The notes: a model not told the origin generated them from the letters alone. A stretch of DNA of 64,000 bases from Streptomyces litmocidini (GCF_014649755.1 NZ_BMTQ01000024.1:16341-80340); one strand, 5' to 3'; numbered from the stretch's first letter, positions 8,575 through 20,397 are shown. A program made the numbers and translations.

Positions 8575-9030
8575 ACCGGCACCGCCCCGAGCCGGTCGGC
8601 CGAGAGGCCGGAGAGGGGGAGCTGTTCCGGCGGACCTCCCGGAGCGTCCGCCTCACGGAGGCGGGAGCGACGTTCCAGCCACGGGCGAGCGACCTCCTGG
8701 GCCGTCTGGCGGCCGACCTCGGCGAGGCCGGCCGTGTCGGGCGCGGCGAGGCCGGCCGCCCGGACGACGCCTTCACCACCTCCGCCACCGCGATCGTCAG
8801 CGAACGGATCCGTGCCTTCTCCCGCCGCCGCCCGGACGTCCGGATCGAACGGCACGACGGCTTCACCGTCGATGTCCCGGCGGCCCGGAGCGGGGCACGG
8901 CCGACGTCGGGATCGTGCGGGACGCCGAGGAGCGAGACGGCATCGACCTTTCCCCGCTGACGACGGAACGGTTCGTCGCCGTCGTCCCCGCCGCACGGGG
9001 TGACCGCGTGGAGGCAACGGCGCCGGCCGC
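8575..9030 (+). pseudogene. Frameshifted LysR-family regulator remnant
   Basis: One frame gives EGELFRRTSRSVRLTEAG, the end of a LysR HTH, then an effector-domain fragment (SERIRAFSRRRPDVRIERHD). Near 8890 homology jumps to another frame (GTADVGIVRDAEERDGIDL then TTERFVAVVPA). The beginning of the HTH is unrecognisable. At least one frameshift plus loss of the 5' end and the last third of the gene mark it as a pseudogene. Confidence 0.7.
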
Positions 9031-9123
9031 CGACCCGCTGAGCGAGGCACAGGACCCCTCGACACCCTCCGGGTGCCACCTCAAGGCCACCCGACGTTCA
9101 CGTCCACCGCTGACGATGCGCCC

Positions 9124-10524
9124 ATGAGACGTTCCGTCACCCCCGCCCTCGCCCTGGGGTTCTGCGCACTCCTGGCCACCGCCCCGCCCGCCCACGCCAC
9201 CGCGGAGCGGACCGCGCACGCCGACAGCTACGGGACCAAGGCCCCGTACACCCCCCAGCAGAACCCGCGGACCTACCAGCACGCCCCCGCCGGTTTCACC
9301 CCCGTCCTCACCGAGAACGTCTCCCGGCACGGCTCGCGCGCCGCGAGCGACAGCGAGGACGGCGACCTGATCCTCGCCCTCTGGGAGAAGGCCGCAAGCG
9401 AGGGACAACTCACCAGGCGGGGAAGCGAGTTCGGTCCCCTCGTGCGATCCCTGCTCGACGCCATGGCCAAGGTGGGGTACGGCAACCTCAGCGGGCGCGG
9501 CAAGCAGGAGATGCAGGGCACGGCCACGCGCATGGAGCAGCGGCTGCCGGAGCTGTTCGCCCGGATCGCCGAGCAGAACGAGAAGATCGACGTCGTCAGT
9601 TCCGGGCAGACGCGGGCCGTCGACAGCGGGAAGGCCTTCACCGCCGCCCTCGCCGCCACCGACCCGGACCTCGCGCCGCTCATCGGCGCGACCCGCACCG
9701 ACAAGGACCTGCTCTACTTCCACAAGGCGGCCGGCGGCGCCGCCTACCGGGACTACATCGCCCACGACGAGCGGCTCGCGAAAACCCTCAAGAGCATCAC
9801 CGACCAGCCCGCGACCCACGCCGCCGCCCGCAGCGTCCTCGGGAAGCTCTTCAAGCCCGCCTTCGTGCAGCGCATCGCCGACGGCGACTTCCCCTCCGTC
9901 GGAAGCGACGTCGACGCCGCCGAGGCCGTCTACAACCTGTACGGCATCGCTCCGGCGATGAGGAACGAGAGCCCCGACGGCAAGGGCTGGGGCATGGAAC
10001 GGTACGTCTCGCCCGGCGACGCCGCCTGGTTCGGGTACCTGAGCGACGCCGAGGACTTCTATCAGAAGGGTCCGGGCTTCACCGACAGCGACATCACCTA
10101 CAGGATGGCCGATGTCCTGCTCGACGACCTCTTCGAGAAGGTGGAGGCCAAACGGGACGGAACGAGCGACCTCGGAGCGGAACTGCGCTTCACGCACGCC
10201 GAGGAGATCATTCCGCTGGCCGCGCTGCTGGGGCTGCCGGGGAGCACGGAAGCCGCCACCGCCGAGCAGCCGTACACGTACGCCGGCAATCCCTGGCGCG
10301 GCGCGTCCGTGTCCCCGTTGGGCGCGAACATCCAGTGGGACGTCTTCCGCAAGGGCGACACCTATCTCGTGCGGATGCTTCACAACGAGAAGGAGACCGC
10401 TTTCAAGCAGGGGTGCGTTCCGGTGTCCAAGGGCAGCAAGTTCTACGACCTGGATGAACTCGAGCGCTGCTTCGGGCGTGAGAACGATCGAGCACGGCTT
10501 CGCCCCCGGCGCGCCGGGCTGTGA
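9124..10524 (+). CDS. Secreted histidine-type phosphatase (MINPP-like)
   Basis: 466 aa with a Sec signal peptide (MRRSVTPALALGFCALLATA, cleavage near AHA-T). Residues 68-72 are RHGSR, the histidine acid phosphatase motif with H69 as the phosphate-accepting residue; a later THAEE (HAE) is the proton-donor motif typical of multiple inositol polyphosphate phosphatase relatives rather than HD-type phytases. It therefore probably removes phosphate from phytate-like or other organic phosphates outside the cell. The Arg-rich C-terminal residues (RARLRPRRAGL) look atypical and could mark a small 3' change. Confidence 0.85.
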   Translation: MRRSVTPALALGFCALLATAPPAHATAERTAHADSYGTKAPYTPQQNPRTYQHAPAGFTPVLTENVSRHGSRAASDSEDGDLILALWEKAASEGQLTRRGSEFGPLVRSLLDAMAKVGYGNLSGRGKQEMQGTATRMEQRLPELFARIAEQNEKIDVVSSGQTRAVDSGKAFTAALAATDPDLAPLIGATRTDKDLLYFHKAAGGAAYRDYIAHDERLAKTLKSITDQPATHAAARSVLGKLFKPAFVQRIADGDFPSVGSDVDAAEAVYNLYGIAPAMRNESPDGKGWGMERYVSPGDAAWFGYLSDAEDFYQKGPGFTDSDITYRMADVLLDDLFEKVEAKRDGTSDLGAELRFTHAEEIIPLAALLGLPGSTEAATAEQPYTYAGNPWRGASVSPLGANIQWDVFRKGDTYLVRMLHNEKETAFKQGCVPVSKGSKFYDLDELERCFGRENDRARLRPRRAGL

Positions 10525-10756
10525 GGCCGACGCGCCGAGGTCCCGGACGTGAGGCTGCGCGGGCCCGAATCCTGTGAAGGCCCCGGGCGCCCGCCCCTTC
10601 GTCCCGCTCGACGTCCTCCGCCCCTCCGGCACACGCCGCCGCACCGGGCGTGTCGGGTTTCCCCGGGGCGTCGGGCGAGTGGTTACGTGGCCGGACACCG
10701 AACCCCCGGGGCGCCGTGACGCGGTGGCCCGGGCCGGAACCCCGGAGGAGAACGCC

Positions 10757-11143
10757 ATGCGGATCCACGTCACCAGTGTCTTCGTCGACGACCAGGACAG
10801 GGCACTCCGCTTCTACACCGAGAAGCTCGGCTTCGTGAAGAAGACGGAGGTCCCCCTGGGCGACTACCGCTGGCTGACCGTCGTCTCGCCGGAAGCCCCC
10901 GAGGGCACCGAACTGCTCCTGGAACCCGACGCGCACCCCGCCGCCAAGGCGTACGCCGAGGCCCTGCGCCGGGACGGCATCCCGGCCACCTCCTTCGCCG
11001 TCGACGACGTCCGCGCCGAGTACGAGCGGCTGAGCGCCCTCGGGGTCCGCTTCGCCCAGGAGCCCACGGAGGCGGGACCGGCCGTCGTCGCGGTCCTCGA
11101 CGACACCTGCGGCAACCTCATCCAGCTCGCCCAGCTGCCCTGA
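10757..11143 (+). CDS. VOC (glyoxalase/bleomycin-resistance fold) family protein
   Basis: 128 aa preceded by a strong GGAGGAG site. The beta-alpha-beta-beta-beta pattern (RIHVTSVFVDDQDRALRFYT, EKLGF, then SFAVDDVRAEYERLSALGV and GNLIQLAQ) is the vicinal-oxygen-chelate fold. Members include glyoxalases, dioxygenases and antibiotic-binding proteins; the substrate cannot be told from sequence. It converges with the nitrate reductase gene, leaving 9 bp between stops. Confidence 0.88.
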   Translation: MRIHVTSVFVDDQDRALRFYTEKLGFVKKTEVPLGDYRWLTVVSPEAPEGTELLLEPDAHPAAKAYAEALRRDGIPATSFAVDDVRAEYERLSALGVRFAQEPTEAGPAVVAVLDDTCGNLIQLAQLP

Positions 11144-11152
11144 CCGGCCCCG

Positions 11153-14100
11153 TCAGTAGACGTCCCGGACGTAACGCCTGTCCGTGGCGAGCCGTCTGAC
11201 GTAGGCGGCGGCCTCGTCGGCGTCCATGCCGCCGTGGGCGGCGACGACGTCCCTGAGGGCCCGGTCGACGTCCTTGGCCATGCGCTCCGCGTCACCGCAC
11301 ACGTAGAAGTGGGCGCCGTCCCGGAGCCACTGCCACAGCCGGGCGCCGTTCTCCCGCATCCGGTCCTGGACGTACACCTTGTTCCGCCGGTCGCGCGAGA
11401 AGGCGAGGTCCAGCCGGTCGAGATGGCCGGAGTCCACGTACCCCTCCAGCTCCCGGCGGTGGTAGAAGTCCGTGGCCTCGTGCTGCTCGCCGAAGAACAG
11501 CCAGTTCGGGGCGGTGTGGCCACGGGCCAGCCGGTCCTGGAGGAAGCCGACGAACGGGGCCACGCCCGTGCCCGGACCGACCATGACCATGGGCGTCGAG
11601 GGGTCGGCGGGCGGCCGGAAGCCCGGCGAGCGCCGCACGAACACCTGCACGGGGCCGTCGTCGGCGCAGTCGGCCAGATACGTCGAGCACACGCCCCTGC
11701 GGTCCCGGCCGAGGTCGTTCGTGTAGCGGACCACGGAGACGGTGAGCCGCACCTCCCCCGGGTGCGCGAGGGGGCTGGAGGAGATCGAGTACAGGCGGGG
11801 CCGCAGGCGCCCGAGCGCGGCGGCCCACTCCTCGGCGGAGGCCCGGACGGGGAACGCGGCGACCACGTCGGCGGCCTGCCGGCCCCAACTCCACTTCGCC
11901 AGCGCCTCCTTGTTGTCCGGACGCAGCAGCCGCTTCAGCTCCTGGCTGCCGGTGCGCGCCGCCAGGAACCTCAGCAGCCCGGTGGTGATGCGGGTGACGT
12001 CCAGGCGGGTGCGCAGGGCCTCCTCGAAGGGGAGCGGGGTCCCGTCCCCCGGGTCCACGGGGCCGGCGGGGTCGAGGCCGGTGAGTGCCAGCCATTCGGC
12101 CACGAGCCCGGCGCCGTTGACCGGCCACACCCCGAGGGCGTCCCCGGCCTCGTAGGCGAGCTCGCCGCCCCGGGTGTCGAAGGCGAACTCCCGCACCTCC
12201 TTCTGCGAACCGGGCAGGCTCAGCAGTCTGTTGCCGACGAGGAGGGTGGCGAAGGGCGAGGCCTTGGCGGGGGCGGGCGGCGACGTGGTGAGCGTGGTGA
12301 CGGCAGCGGCGCGCGCGGGCGCGGCGGCCGGCCGTTCCCCGCCCGCGTCCAGGGCCGAGACGACCTGGCCGAACCACCTCTCGGCCGCCTCCTCGAAGTC
12401 GGGTTCGCAGTCCGTACGGGGGGCCAGGCGGGTGCCGCCGAGCGCGGCGAGCCGTTCGTCGACGCGCCGGCCGTGGCCGCAGAAGTCGTCGTAGGCGGTG
12501 TCGCCGAAGGCGAGCACCGCGTACCGGACGCCGTCCAGCCGAGCGGCGTCCGGGGCGGACAGCGCCTTCCAGAAGCCGGCGCCGTTGTCGGGCGCGTCCC
12601 CGTCGCCGAAGGTGCTGGTGACGACGAGGAGGTCGGTGCCGGGGCCGAGCCGGGCCGGTTCGACGTCCGTCATGGGGAGCAGCTCGGGGGCCCGGCCGGC
12701 CGCGGCCAGGCGCGCGGCGGCGGTGGCGGCGAACTCCTCCGCGGTACCGGTCTGCGAGGCCCACAGGACGAGCAGCCGGCGGCCGGGGGGCTCCGGCGCC
12801 CCGGGGGGAGCCGCCGCGGGCGCGGCCGTACGGGAGAACATGCCGGCGAGCACCCCGTTGACCCAGGCGGCGGGCTCCGGGGCGAGCGGTGCTTCGGGAG
12901 GCAGCACCGGGACGCTCCCGTCGGGCGGGGCGAGGGCGAGTCCCGAGAGGTAGCCGGCGAGGTAGCGGCGCTCCGGTCCGGCGAGCGGTACGGGGGCGAG
13001 GTCGTCGATCCCGAACAGCGCGGCGAGCGCGGGGACGGGATCCACGGCGGCGGCGGGGACGGGGCCCGCGGTGACGGGGACGGGGCCCGCGGCGGCGGGC
13101 GCGGGATCCGCGGCGGCCGGCGCGGATCCGGTCCCCGCCCCGGGGGCCTGCGTCGTCACGGGCGCGGCCGTCCTGGTGAGGGCGACCGCGCAGGCCTTGA
13201 ACCCGGGCTGGAAGGAGACGGGGTCGACGGCGTCGTGGGTGACGGCGTTGACGCTGACGTACTCGCCGAACAGGTCGTTCCAGTGGAAGGGCGCGAAACA
13301 GGTTCCCGGCAGGACCCGGTCGGTGACCACGGCGGGCAGGACGGCGCGCCCGCGCCGGGAGGCGATCTCCACGGGGTCGCCCTCCGCGATCCCGAGGGCC
13401 CCGGCGTCCTCCGGGTGGACCTCCACGAACGGCCCCGGGTGGAGCCTGGCGAGCTTCGGGACCTTGCCGGTCCTCGTCATCGTGTGCCACTGGTGCGGGA
13501 GCCGGCCCGTGTTGAGGACGAACGGGTATTCGGCGTCCGGGAGTTCGGCGGCCGGCAGGTGCGGTCGGGCGAAGAAGCGGGCGCGTCCGCTCGCGGTCGG
13601 GAAGGCCAGCCGGGGGCGGGTGCCGTCGGCGCGCTCCAGGAGGGTCTGGCTGACGCCGTCGTTGAGGTAGCGGATCGGGTTGCGGTCCGGGCCGTCGGCC
13701 GCCGGGGCCGGCCACTGGACCGGTGCGGCGCGCAGCCGTTCGTACGTGACGCCCCGCAGGTCCCAGCCGGTCGCGGGGTTCCACGCCCGCTTGAGCTCCT
13801 CGAAGACCTCCTCGGCGCAGGAGTACGCGAAGGCGTCGGCGAACCCCATGGCTCGGGCGACCCGGGCGATCAGCTCCCAGTCGGGCAGCGCCTGGCCCGG
13901 CGGGTCGACGACGCCCCGGACGAGGGTGAGGTTCCGCTCGGAGTTGACCAGGACGCCGTCGGACTCCGCCCACAGCGTCGCCGGGAGGACGACGTCGGCG
14001 TACGCGTTCGTCTCCGTCTCGGCGAACACGTCCTGCGCGACGACGAGTTCGGCGGCCTCCAGACCGGCGATGACGGTCTTCCGGTTGGCGACGGAGGCGA

Positions 14101-15346
14101 CCGGGTTGGTGCAGATGATCCAGCAGGCCTTGATCTCTCCCGCGGCCATCCGCTCGAACATCTCGATCGTGCCGCCCCCGGCCTCGGTCCGCAGCGAGCC
14201 CTCCGGGACGTCCCACAGCCGCTCGACGAAGGCGCGTTCCTCGTCGACGAGCACCGAGCGCTGTCCGGGAAGGCCGGGCCCCATGTAGCCCATCTCGCGG
14301 CCGCCCATGGCGTTGGGCTGGCCGGTCAGCGAGAAGGGGCCCGCCCCGGGGCGGCAGATCGCGCCGGTGGCGAGGTGCAGGTTCACCAGGGCGTTGGTGT
14401 TCCAGGTGCCGTGGACGGACTGGTTCAGGCCCATCGTCCAGCAGCTCGTCCAGGCGCCGGCCTCGCCGATCCACCGGGCGGCCCGCCGGATGTCGTCCTC
14501 GGCGAGGCCGGTGACCTCCGCGACCCGGTCGGGCGGGTGGTCGGCGAGGAGACCGGGCATCCGCTCCCAGCCCTCGGTGAACTCGGCGATGAACTCCTCG
14601 TCGGTGTGGCCGTTCTCGACGAGCAGGTGCAGCAGTCCGTTGAGGAGGGCCAGGTCGGTGCCGGGCCTGATCGGCAGGTGGAGGTCCGCCTTGTCGGCGG
14701 TGGCGCTGCGGCGCGGGTCGACGACGATCAGCTTGGCGCCGGCCTTGACCCGCTCCATCATCCGCAGGAACAGGACCGGGTGGCAGTCCGCCATGTTGGA
14801 GCCGATCACGAGGAACGCGTCCGCCCGGTCGAAGTCCTCGTACGAGCCGGGCGGGCCGTCCGCGCCCAGCGACAGCTTGTAGCCGGAGCCGGCGGAGGCC
14901 ATGCAGAGCCGGGAGTTCGACTCGATCCTGCTGGTGCGGACGAAGCCCTTGGCCAGCTTGTTCGCCAGGTACTGCGCCTCCAGGGACATCTGCCCCGACA
15001 CGTAGAACGCCAGCGCGTCCGGCCCGTGCTCGTCCACGACCGCCCTCAGCCGGGCGGCGACCGACGCGATCGCCTCGTCGACGTCCGTCTCGACCGGCCG
15101 CGCCCCCCGCTCGGGACGGACCAGCGCCTTCGCCGCCCGCCCGGGCGCCGCCAGCATGTCCGCGCTCGTCGCCCCCTTGGTGCACAGCCGGCCCGCGTTG
15201 GCCGGGTGCTCCCTGTCCCCGGACGCCTTCACCGCGAGGCGGCGCCCGGTGGCGGGGTCCCGCCGCACGTCCAGGACGATCCCGCAGCCGACCCCGCAGT
15301 AGGAGCAGACGGTGCGGACACCGCCGTCGTTCGAGCCAGTTGCCAT
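11153..15346 (-). CDS. Assimilatory nitrate reductase fused to CysJ-type flavodoxin/FNR reductase
   Basis: 1397 aa. The N-terminal half is a molybdopterin oxidoreductase with a 4Fe-4S motif at C14, C17, C21 and C55, and sequence such as NSRLCMASAGSGYKLSLGAD and FSLTGQPNAMGGREMGYM typical of NAD(P)H/ferredoxin assimilatory nitrate reductases. After a Pro/Ala linker (about residues 720-850) comes a flavodoxin domain (VLWASQTGTAEEFA) and an FAD/NADPH-binding module (RLYSISSSPL, GPGTGVAPFVGFLQDR, YVCGDAERM). It should take electrons from NADPH straight to nitrate in the cytoplasm. The layout matches the family called bifunctional nitrate reductase/sulfite reductase flavoprotein alpha subunit. No nitrite reductase or nitrate transporter lies nearby. 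Confidence 0.92.
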   Translation of the reverse strand: MATGSNDGGVRTVCSYCGVGCGIVLDVRRDPATGRRLAVKASGDREHPANAGRLCTKGATSADMLAAPGRAAKALVRPERGARPVETDVDEAIASVAARLRAVVDEHGPDALAFYVSGQMSLEAQYLANKLAKGFVRTSRIESNSRLCMASAGSGYKLSLGADGPPGSYEDFDRADAFLVIGSNMADCHPVLFLRMMERVKAGAKLIVVDPRRSATADKADLHLPIRPGTDLALLNGLLHLLVENGHTDEEFIAEFTEGWERMPGLLADHPPDRVAEVTGLAEDDIRRAARWIGEAGAWTSCWTMGLNQSVHGTWNTNALVNLHLATGAICRPGAGPFSLTGQPNAMGGREMGYMGPGLPGQRSVLVDEERAFVERLWDVPEGSLRTEAGGGTIEMFERMAAGEIKACWIICTNPVASVANRKTVIAGLEAAELVVAQDVFAETETNAYADVVLPATLWAESDGVLVNSERNLTLVRGVVDPPGQALPDWELIARVARAMGFADAFAYSCAEEVFEELKRAWNPATGWDLRGVTYERLRAAPVQWPAPAADGPDRNPIRYLNDGVSQTLLERADGTRPRLAFPTASGRARFFARPHLPAAELPDAEYPFVLNTGRLPHQWHTMTRTGKVPKLARLHPGPFVEVHPEDAGALGIAEGDPVEIASRRGRAVLPAVVTDRVLPGTCFAPFHWNDLFGEYVSVNAVTHDAVDPVSFQPGFKACAVALTRTAAPVTTQAPGAGTGSAPAAADPAPAAAGPVPVTAGPVPAAAVDPVPALAALFGIDDLAPVPLAGPERRYLAGYLSGLALAPPDGSVPVLPPEAPLAPEPAAWVNGVLAGMFSRTAAPAAAPPGAPEPPGRRLLVLWASQTGTAEEFAATAAARLAAAGRAPELLPMTDVEPARLGPGTDLLVVTSTFGDGDAPDNGAGFWKALSAPDAARLDGVRYAVLAFGDTAYDDFCGHGRRVDERLAALGGTRLAPRTDCEPDFEEAAERWFGQVVSALDAGGERPAAAPARAAAVTTLTTSPPAPAKASPFATLLVGNRLLSLPGSQKEVREFAFDTRGGELAYEAGDALGVWPVNGAGLVAEWLALTGLDPAGPVDPGDGTPLPFEEALRTRLDVTRITTGLLRFLAARTGSQELKRLLRPDNKEALAKWSWGRQAADVVAAFPVRASAEEWAAALGRLRPRLYSISSSPLAHPGEVRLTVSVVRYTNDLGRDRRGVCSTYLADCADDGPVQVFVRRSPGFRPPADPSTPMVMVGPGTGVAPFVGFLQDRLARGHTAPNWLFFGEQHEATDFYHRRELEGYVDSGHLDRLDLAFSRDRRNKVYVQDRMRENGARLWQWLRDGAHFYVCGDAERMAKDVDRALRDVVAAHGGMDADEAAAYVRRLATDRRYVRDVY

Positions 15347-15455
15347 GCCCCGCACCGTAGGAAGACCGAATTTCGGTCCGTCACGCCTCAGGAGCACCGG
15401 GGGTTACACCCGCCGCACGCGACGGTCGCACGGGGTGTGAGATCGCCGCCCCGGC

Positions 15456-17411
15456 TCAGCCGACGTGGACGCGGGGGCGGAGGTCCCGGTCGGGCTCCGC
15501 CTCGCGCAGCACCTCGCGGGTGGTGGGGGCGACCTCGCCCCGGCCGAGGAGGAAGAAGCGGAAGAAGTTGGCGAAGGGGTTGCCCTCGGTCCACTCGAAG
15601 TAGACGTGGGGGCGGACGCCGGTCAGGTCGCGGGCGTGGAGGAGGAGGGCCGCCAGCGCGTTGGGGACGGAGGAGGACTCGACGGTGAGGACGCGGTACC
15701 GCTCGTGCATGACCTCGCCGCGTACGGTCAGACCGGCCTCGAACTCGGAGGGGTCGGTGACGGTCACCTCGACGAAGACGAAGTCCTCGGTGGTCGGCAG
15801 GTCGTTGTCGGCGCGGATCTGCTCGATCTTGTCGCGGTACTCGGCGACGTCCCTATTGTCCGGTTCGTTGGCGATGAACCGCGGGGCGCGGCGGGAGATG
15901 TCCTGGATGAAGCGTTCGGCGGTCTCGTCGAGCTCGATGTGGGTGACGCGCAGCTCGAACACGCGGCCGAGCCGGGAGAGGAGCGAGATGAGGACGATGC
16001 CGGCGATGAAGCAGGCGCCGATCTTCACGCCGTCGGGACGCTCGATGACGTTGACGACGGTGGTGTAGAGGAAGACCACCGAGATCACGCCGAAGCCGAT
16101 CGTCCAGCCCTTCTGCCCGGCCTTGCGCGCGGCGATGGTCACCGCGATGGCGGCCGAGCAGATCAGGACGAGGACGCCGGTGGCGTACGCCCCGCCCTGG
16201 GCGTCGACGTCGGCGTCGAAGATCCACGTCACCAGGAAGGCGACCAGGGTGAAGACGATGACCATGGGGCGCACGGCGCGGGCCCAGTGCGGGGCCATGC
16301 CGTACTTCGGCAGGTAGCGGGGCATCAGGTTGAGCAGTCCGGCCATGGCCGAGGCGCCCGCGAACCAGAGGATCGCGATCGTGGAGACGTCGTAGACCGT
16401 GCCGAAGGCGCTGCCCAGGTACTCGTGGGCCAGGTAGGCGAGCGCGCGGCCGTTGGCGTCGCCCCCGGACTCGAACTCCTTCTGCGGGATCAGGACGGTG
16501 GTGATGAAGCTCGTGCAGATCAGGAAGACGCTCATGATGAGCGCGGCCGTGGTGAGCAGCTTCTTCGTCCCCCGGATGCGTCCGGCGGGGTTCTCCTCGG
16601 TGTCGTCCGGATCGCCCTGGACGTGTGGCATGACCGCCACGCCGGTCTCGAAGCCGGACAGGCCGAGCGCGAGCTTCGGGAAGACGAGCAGGGCGACGCC
16701 GACCATGGCGAAGACGTTGCCGTGCTCCGTGGTCAGCGCCGCGGACCAGTCGGTGACCACGTGGCCCTCGGTGAGGACGTGCCACAGACCGGTGGCCACG
16801 ACGACCACGTTCAGGCCGAGGTAGAGCCCGACCAGGGCCACGGCGACGCCGATGGCCTCCAGGAAGCCCTTCAGGAACACCGCGCCCAGCAGGGCGATCA
16901 GCACGAGCGTGATGATCATCTGCTTGTCGTGCAGCGCCGATTCGAGATGGGGGTTCTCGACGAGGTGGGTGGAGGCGTCGGCGGCCGACAGCGTGATGGT
17001 GATGAGGAAGTCCGTCGCGGCGAAACCGAGGAGGGTGAGGACGAAGAGCTTGCCCTGCCAGAAGGACAGCAGCCGCGACAGCATCGCGATCGAGCCCTCG
17101 CCGCGCGGGCTCTCCTCCGCCACCCGCCGGTAGACCGGAAGGGCGCCCGCCAGGGTGACGATCACCAGGACGATCGTCGCGACGGGGGAGAGCAGCCCGG
17201 CCGCGAGGGCGGCGATGCCGGGCTGGTAGCCGAGGGTCGAGAAGTAGTCGACACCGGTCAGGCACATCACCCGCCACCAGCGTTGTCCCCGGTGCCCGGC
17301 GTCCGGCGCCGCCTCCACGGGCCGGGAGGGCCTGCCCTTCCCCATGTCGGAGAGGCCCTCCAGCATCCACGCGCGCAATCGTCCGGTGCGGGCGTCCTTC
17401 GTGGTGGCCAT
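15456..17411 (-). CDS. APC-superfamily permease with cytoplasmic C-terminal domain
   Basis: 651 aa from the ATG of MATTKDARTG. About 12 hydrophobic segments follow a roughly 60-aa polar N-terminus; YFSTLGYQPGIAALAAG is the first-helix G-x-G-type substrate motif region of amino-acid permeases. The last 170 residues are soluble (RFIQDISRRAPRFIANEPDN onwards) and resemble the extensions of KUP-like or actinobacterial APC permeases. Substrate (amino acid or K+) is not determinable. It lies 109 bp upstream of the nitrate reductase on the same strand; co-transcription is possible but not shown. Confidence 0.82.
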   Translation of the reverse strand: MATTKDARTGRLRAWMLEGLSDMGKGRPSRPVEAAPDAGHRGQRWWRVMCLTGVDYFSTLGYQPGIAALAAGLLSPVATIVLVIVTLAGALPVYRRVAEESPRGEGSIAMLSRLLSFWQGKLFVLTLLGFAATDFLITITLSAADASTHLVENPHLESALHDKQMIITLVLIALLGAVFLKGFLEAIGVAVALVGLYLGLNVVVVATGLWHVLTEGHVVTDWSAALTTEHGNVFAMVGVALLVFPKLALGLSGFETGVAVMPHVQGDPDDTEENPAGRIRGTKKLLTTAALIMSVFLICTSFITTVLIPQKEFESGGDANGRALAYLAHEYLGSAFGTVYDVSTIAILWFAGASAMAGLLNLMPRYLPKYGMAPHWARAVRPMVIVFTLVAFLVTWIFDADVDAQGGAYATGVLVLICSAAIAVTIAARKAGQKGWTIGFGVISVVFLYTTVVNVIERPDGVKIGACFIAGIVLISLLSRLGRVFELRVTHIELDETAERFIQDISRRAPRFIANEPDNRDVAEYRDKIEQIRADNDLPTTEDFVFVEVTVTDPSEFEAGLTVRGEVMHERYRVLTVESSSVPNALAALLLHARDLTGVRPHVYFEWTEGNPFANFFRFFLLGRGEVAPTTREVLREAEPDRDLRPRVHVG

Positions 17412-17599
17412 ACGGGTGTCCCTGAGGTGTCGGCGGGGGTCGTCGAGGCGTCGACCCGACTGTCGGTTTTCGGCCATCGAACGGACGGCCGAGTCAGCCT
17501 AAGCAGCCCGGGAGCCCCGGATCGGGCCTCACGCGTCAGAGAACCGTCAAGATGCCCCTCCCGGACGTCGTCCTCGTCACACCGGACCCCTCACAGGCC

Positions 17600-19390
<1,791 letters not shown>

Positions 19391-19656
19391 GCTCCGAATC
19401 ACCCTGTCCGTTCCCGCTGTCGTCTACGGCCAACACCTGGGAGATCACGGGGAGGCGGGCCGATAACAGGAACCGGCGGAGGAGTCCCGTGATCCTCGAC
19501 GGCCCCCGGACCGTGCGCGCTCCCGTGCGGGAGGCCGACGCGACGTCCGGGACTTCGTGGGATCCGCCAGTACGGGCCGCCGCCGCGGTCCGGCAAGACT
19601 GCCGGGGCACGACGGATCACCGGGGGACATGACCGGGCGACGGGGAGGACGGCGCG

Positions 19657-20397
19657 ATGGGCGTGCAGCTGTACGACGAGATCGGCGAGGCGTTCGAGGG
19701 GTTCAAGTCCCTGCCGCTGACGCGGTACGGGGAGGTGCCCGGTTTCCTGGGCCTGGTCGGTGACGTACGGGGCAGGTCGGTCCTCGACCTCGCCTCCGGC
19801 ACCGGCTTCTACAGCAGGGAGTTCAAGCGGCGGGGCGCCGCCGAGGTGCTCGGCGTCGACATCTCCGGCGCGATGGTCGACGCCGCGCGGGCCTTCGAGG
19901 AGGGCGAACCGCTGGGCGTGCGCTACGAGGTGGGCGACGTGTCCGAGCTGCGCGACCTCGGCCGGCGCTTCGACGTCGCGCTGGGGGTCCAGCTGCTCAA
20001 CTACGCGCCGGACGTCGCCGCCATGGAGCGCATGTGCCGCCATGTGCACCGGAGCCTGGAGCCCGGGGGCGAGTTCTTCGTGCTCGCGCAGAAGCCCGAC
20101 TACCGCTTCGACGGGCCGTCCCTCGCCAAGTACGGCTTCCTCTGCGAGGCGACCGGCGAGGAGATCGAGACCGGGCCGCGCGTCCGGATCACGGCGCTGC
20201 TCGACCCGCCGATCTCGTTCGTCGGTGCCTGCCCGCGCCGCGAGGTGTACGAGGGGTCCCTGCGGGCGGCCGGTTTCAGCGAGCTGACCTGGGTGCCGCT
20301 GGAGATCTCCGAGGCCGGCGTCCGTGAGTTCGGCGCGGACTTCTGGGCGGACTGCCTCGCCAACCCGCCCTTCGAGCTCCTGCGCTGCCGCGCCTGA
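19657..20397 (+). CDS. Class I SAM-dependent methyltransferase
   Basis: 246 aa. The SAM-binding motif I is VLDLASGTGFYSREF, followed by GVDISGAM (motif II acidic residue) and LGVQLLNYAPDV (motif IV). The overall pattern resembles toxoflavin-synthase-type small-molecule methyltransferases. It starts with ATG after GGGGAGGACGGCGCG. It is isolated, divergent from the sigma/CAP gene, with about 260 bp of GC-rich, gene-free sequence on each side. Substrate unknown. Confidence 0.85.
   Translation: MGVQLYDEIGEAFEGFKSLPLTRYGEVPGFLGLVGDVRGRSVLDLASGTGFYSREFKRRGAAEVLGVDISGAMVDAARAFEEGEPLGVRYEVGDVSELRDLGRRFDVALGVQLLNYAPDVAAMERMCRHVHRSLEPGGEFFVLAQKPDYRFDGPSLAKYGFLCEATGEEIETGPRVRITALLDPPISFVGACPRREVYEGSLRAAGFSELTWVPLEISEAGVREFGADFWADCLANPPFELLRCRA

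Noticed and set aside
11234..15688. Very long open frame (over 1400 codons) antisense to the nitrate reductase gene
   Set aside because: It mirrors the reductase codons, has low-complexity Gly/Arg/Asp composition and no recognisable domain; long antisense frames are expected in DNA with extreme third-position GC.
17412..17599. A ydaO-type (c-di-AMP) riboswitch upstream of the APC permease
   Set aside because: I could not identify the conserved core or paired elements; a covariance search would be decisive.
19489..19632. Small ORF after GGAGGAG between the sigma/CAP gene and the methyltransferase
   Set aside because: The ribosome-like site is only 4 nt from the GTG, the peptide has no recognisable feature, and composition matches the surrounding non-coding DNA.
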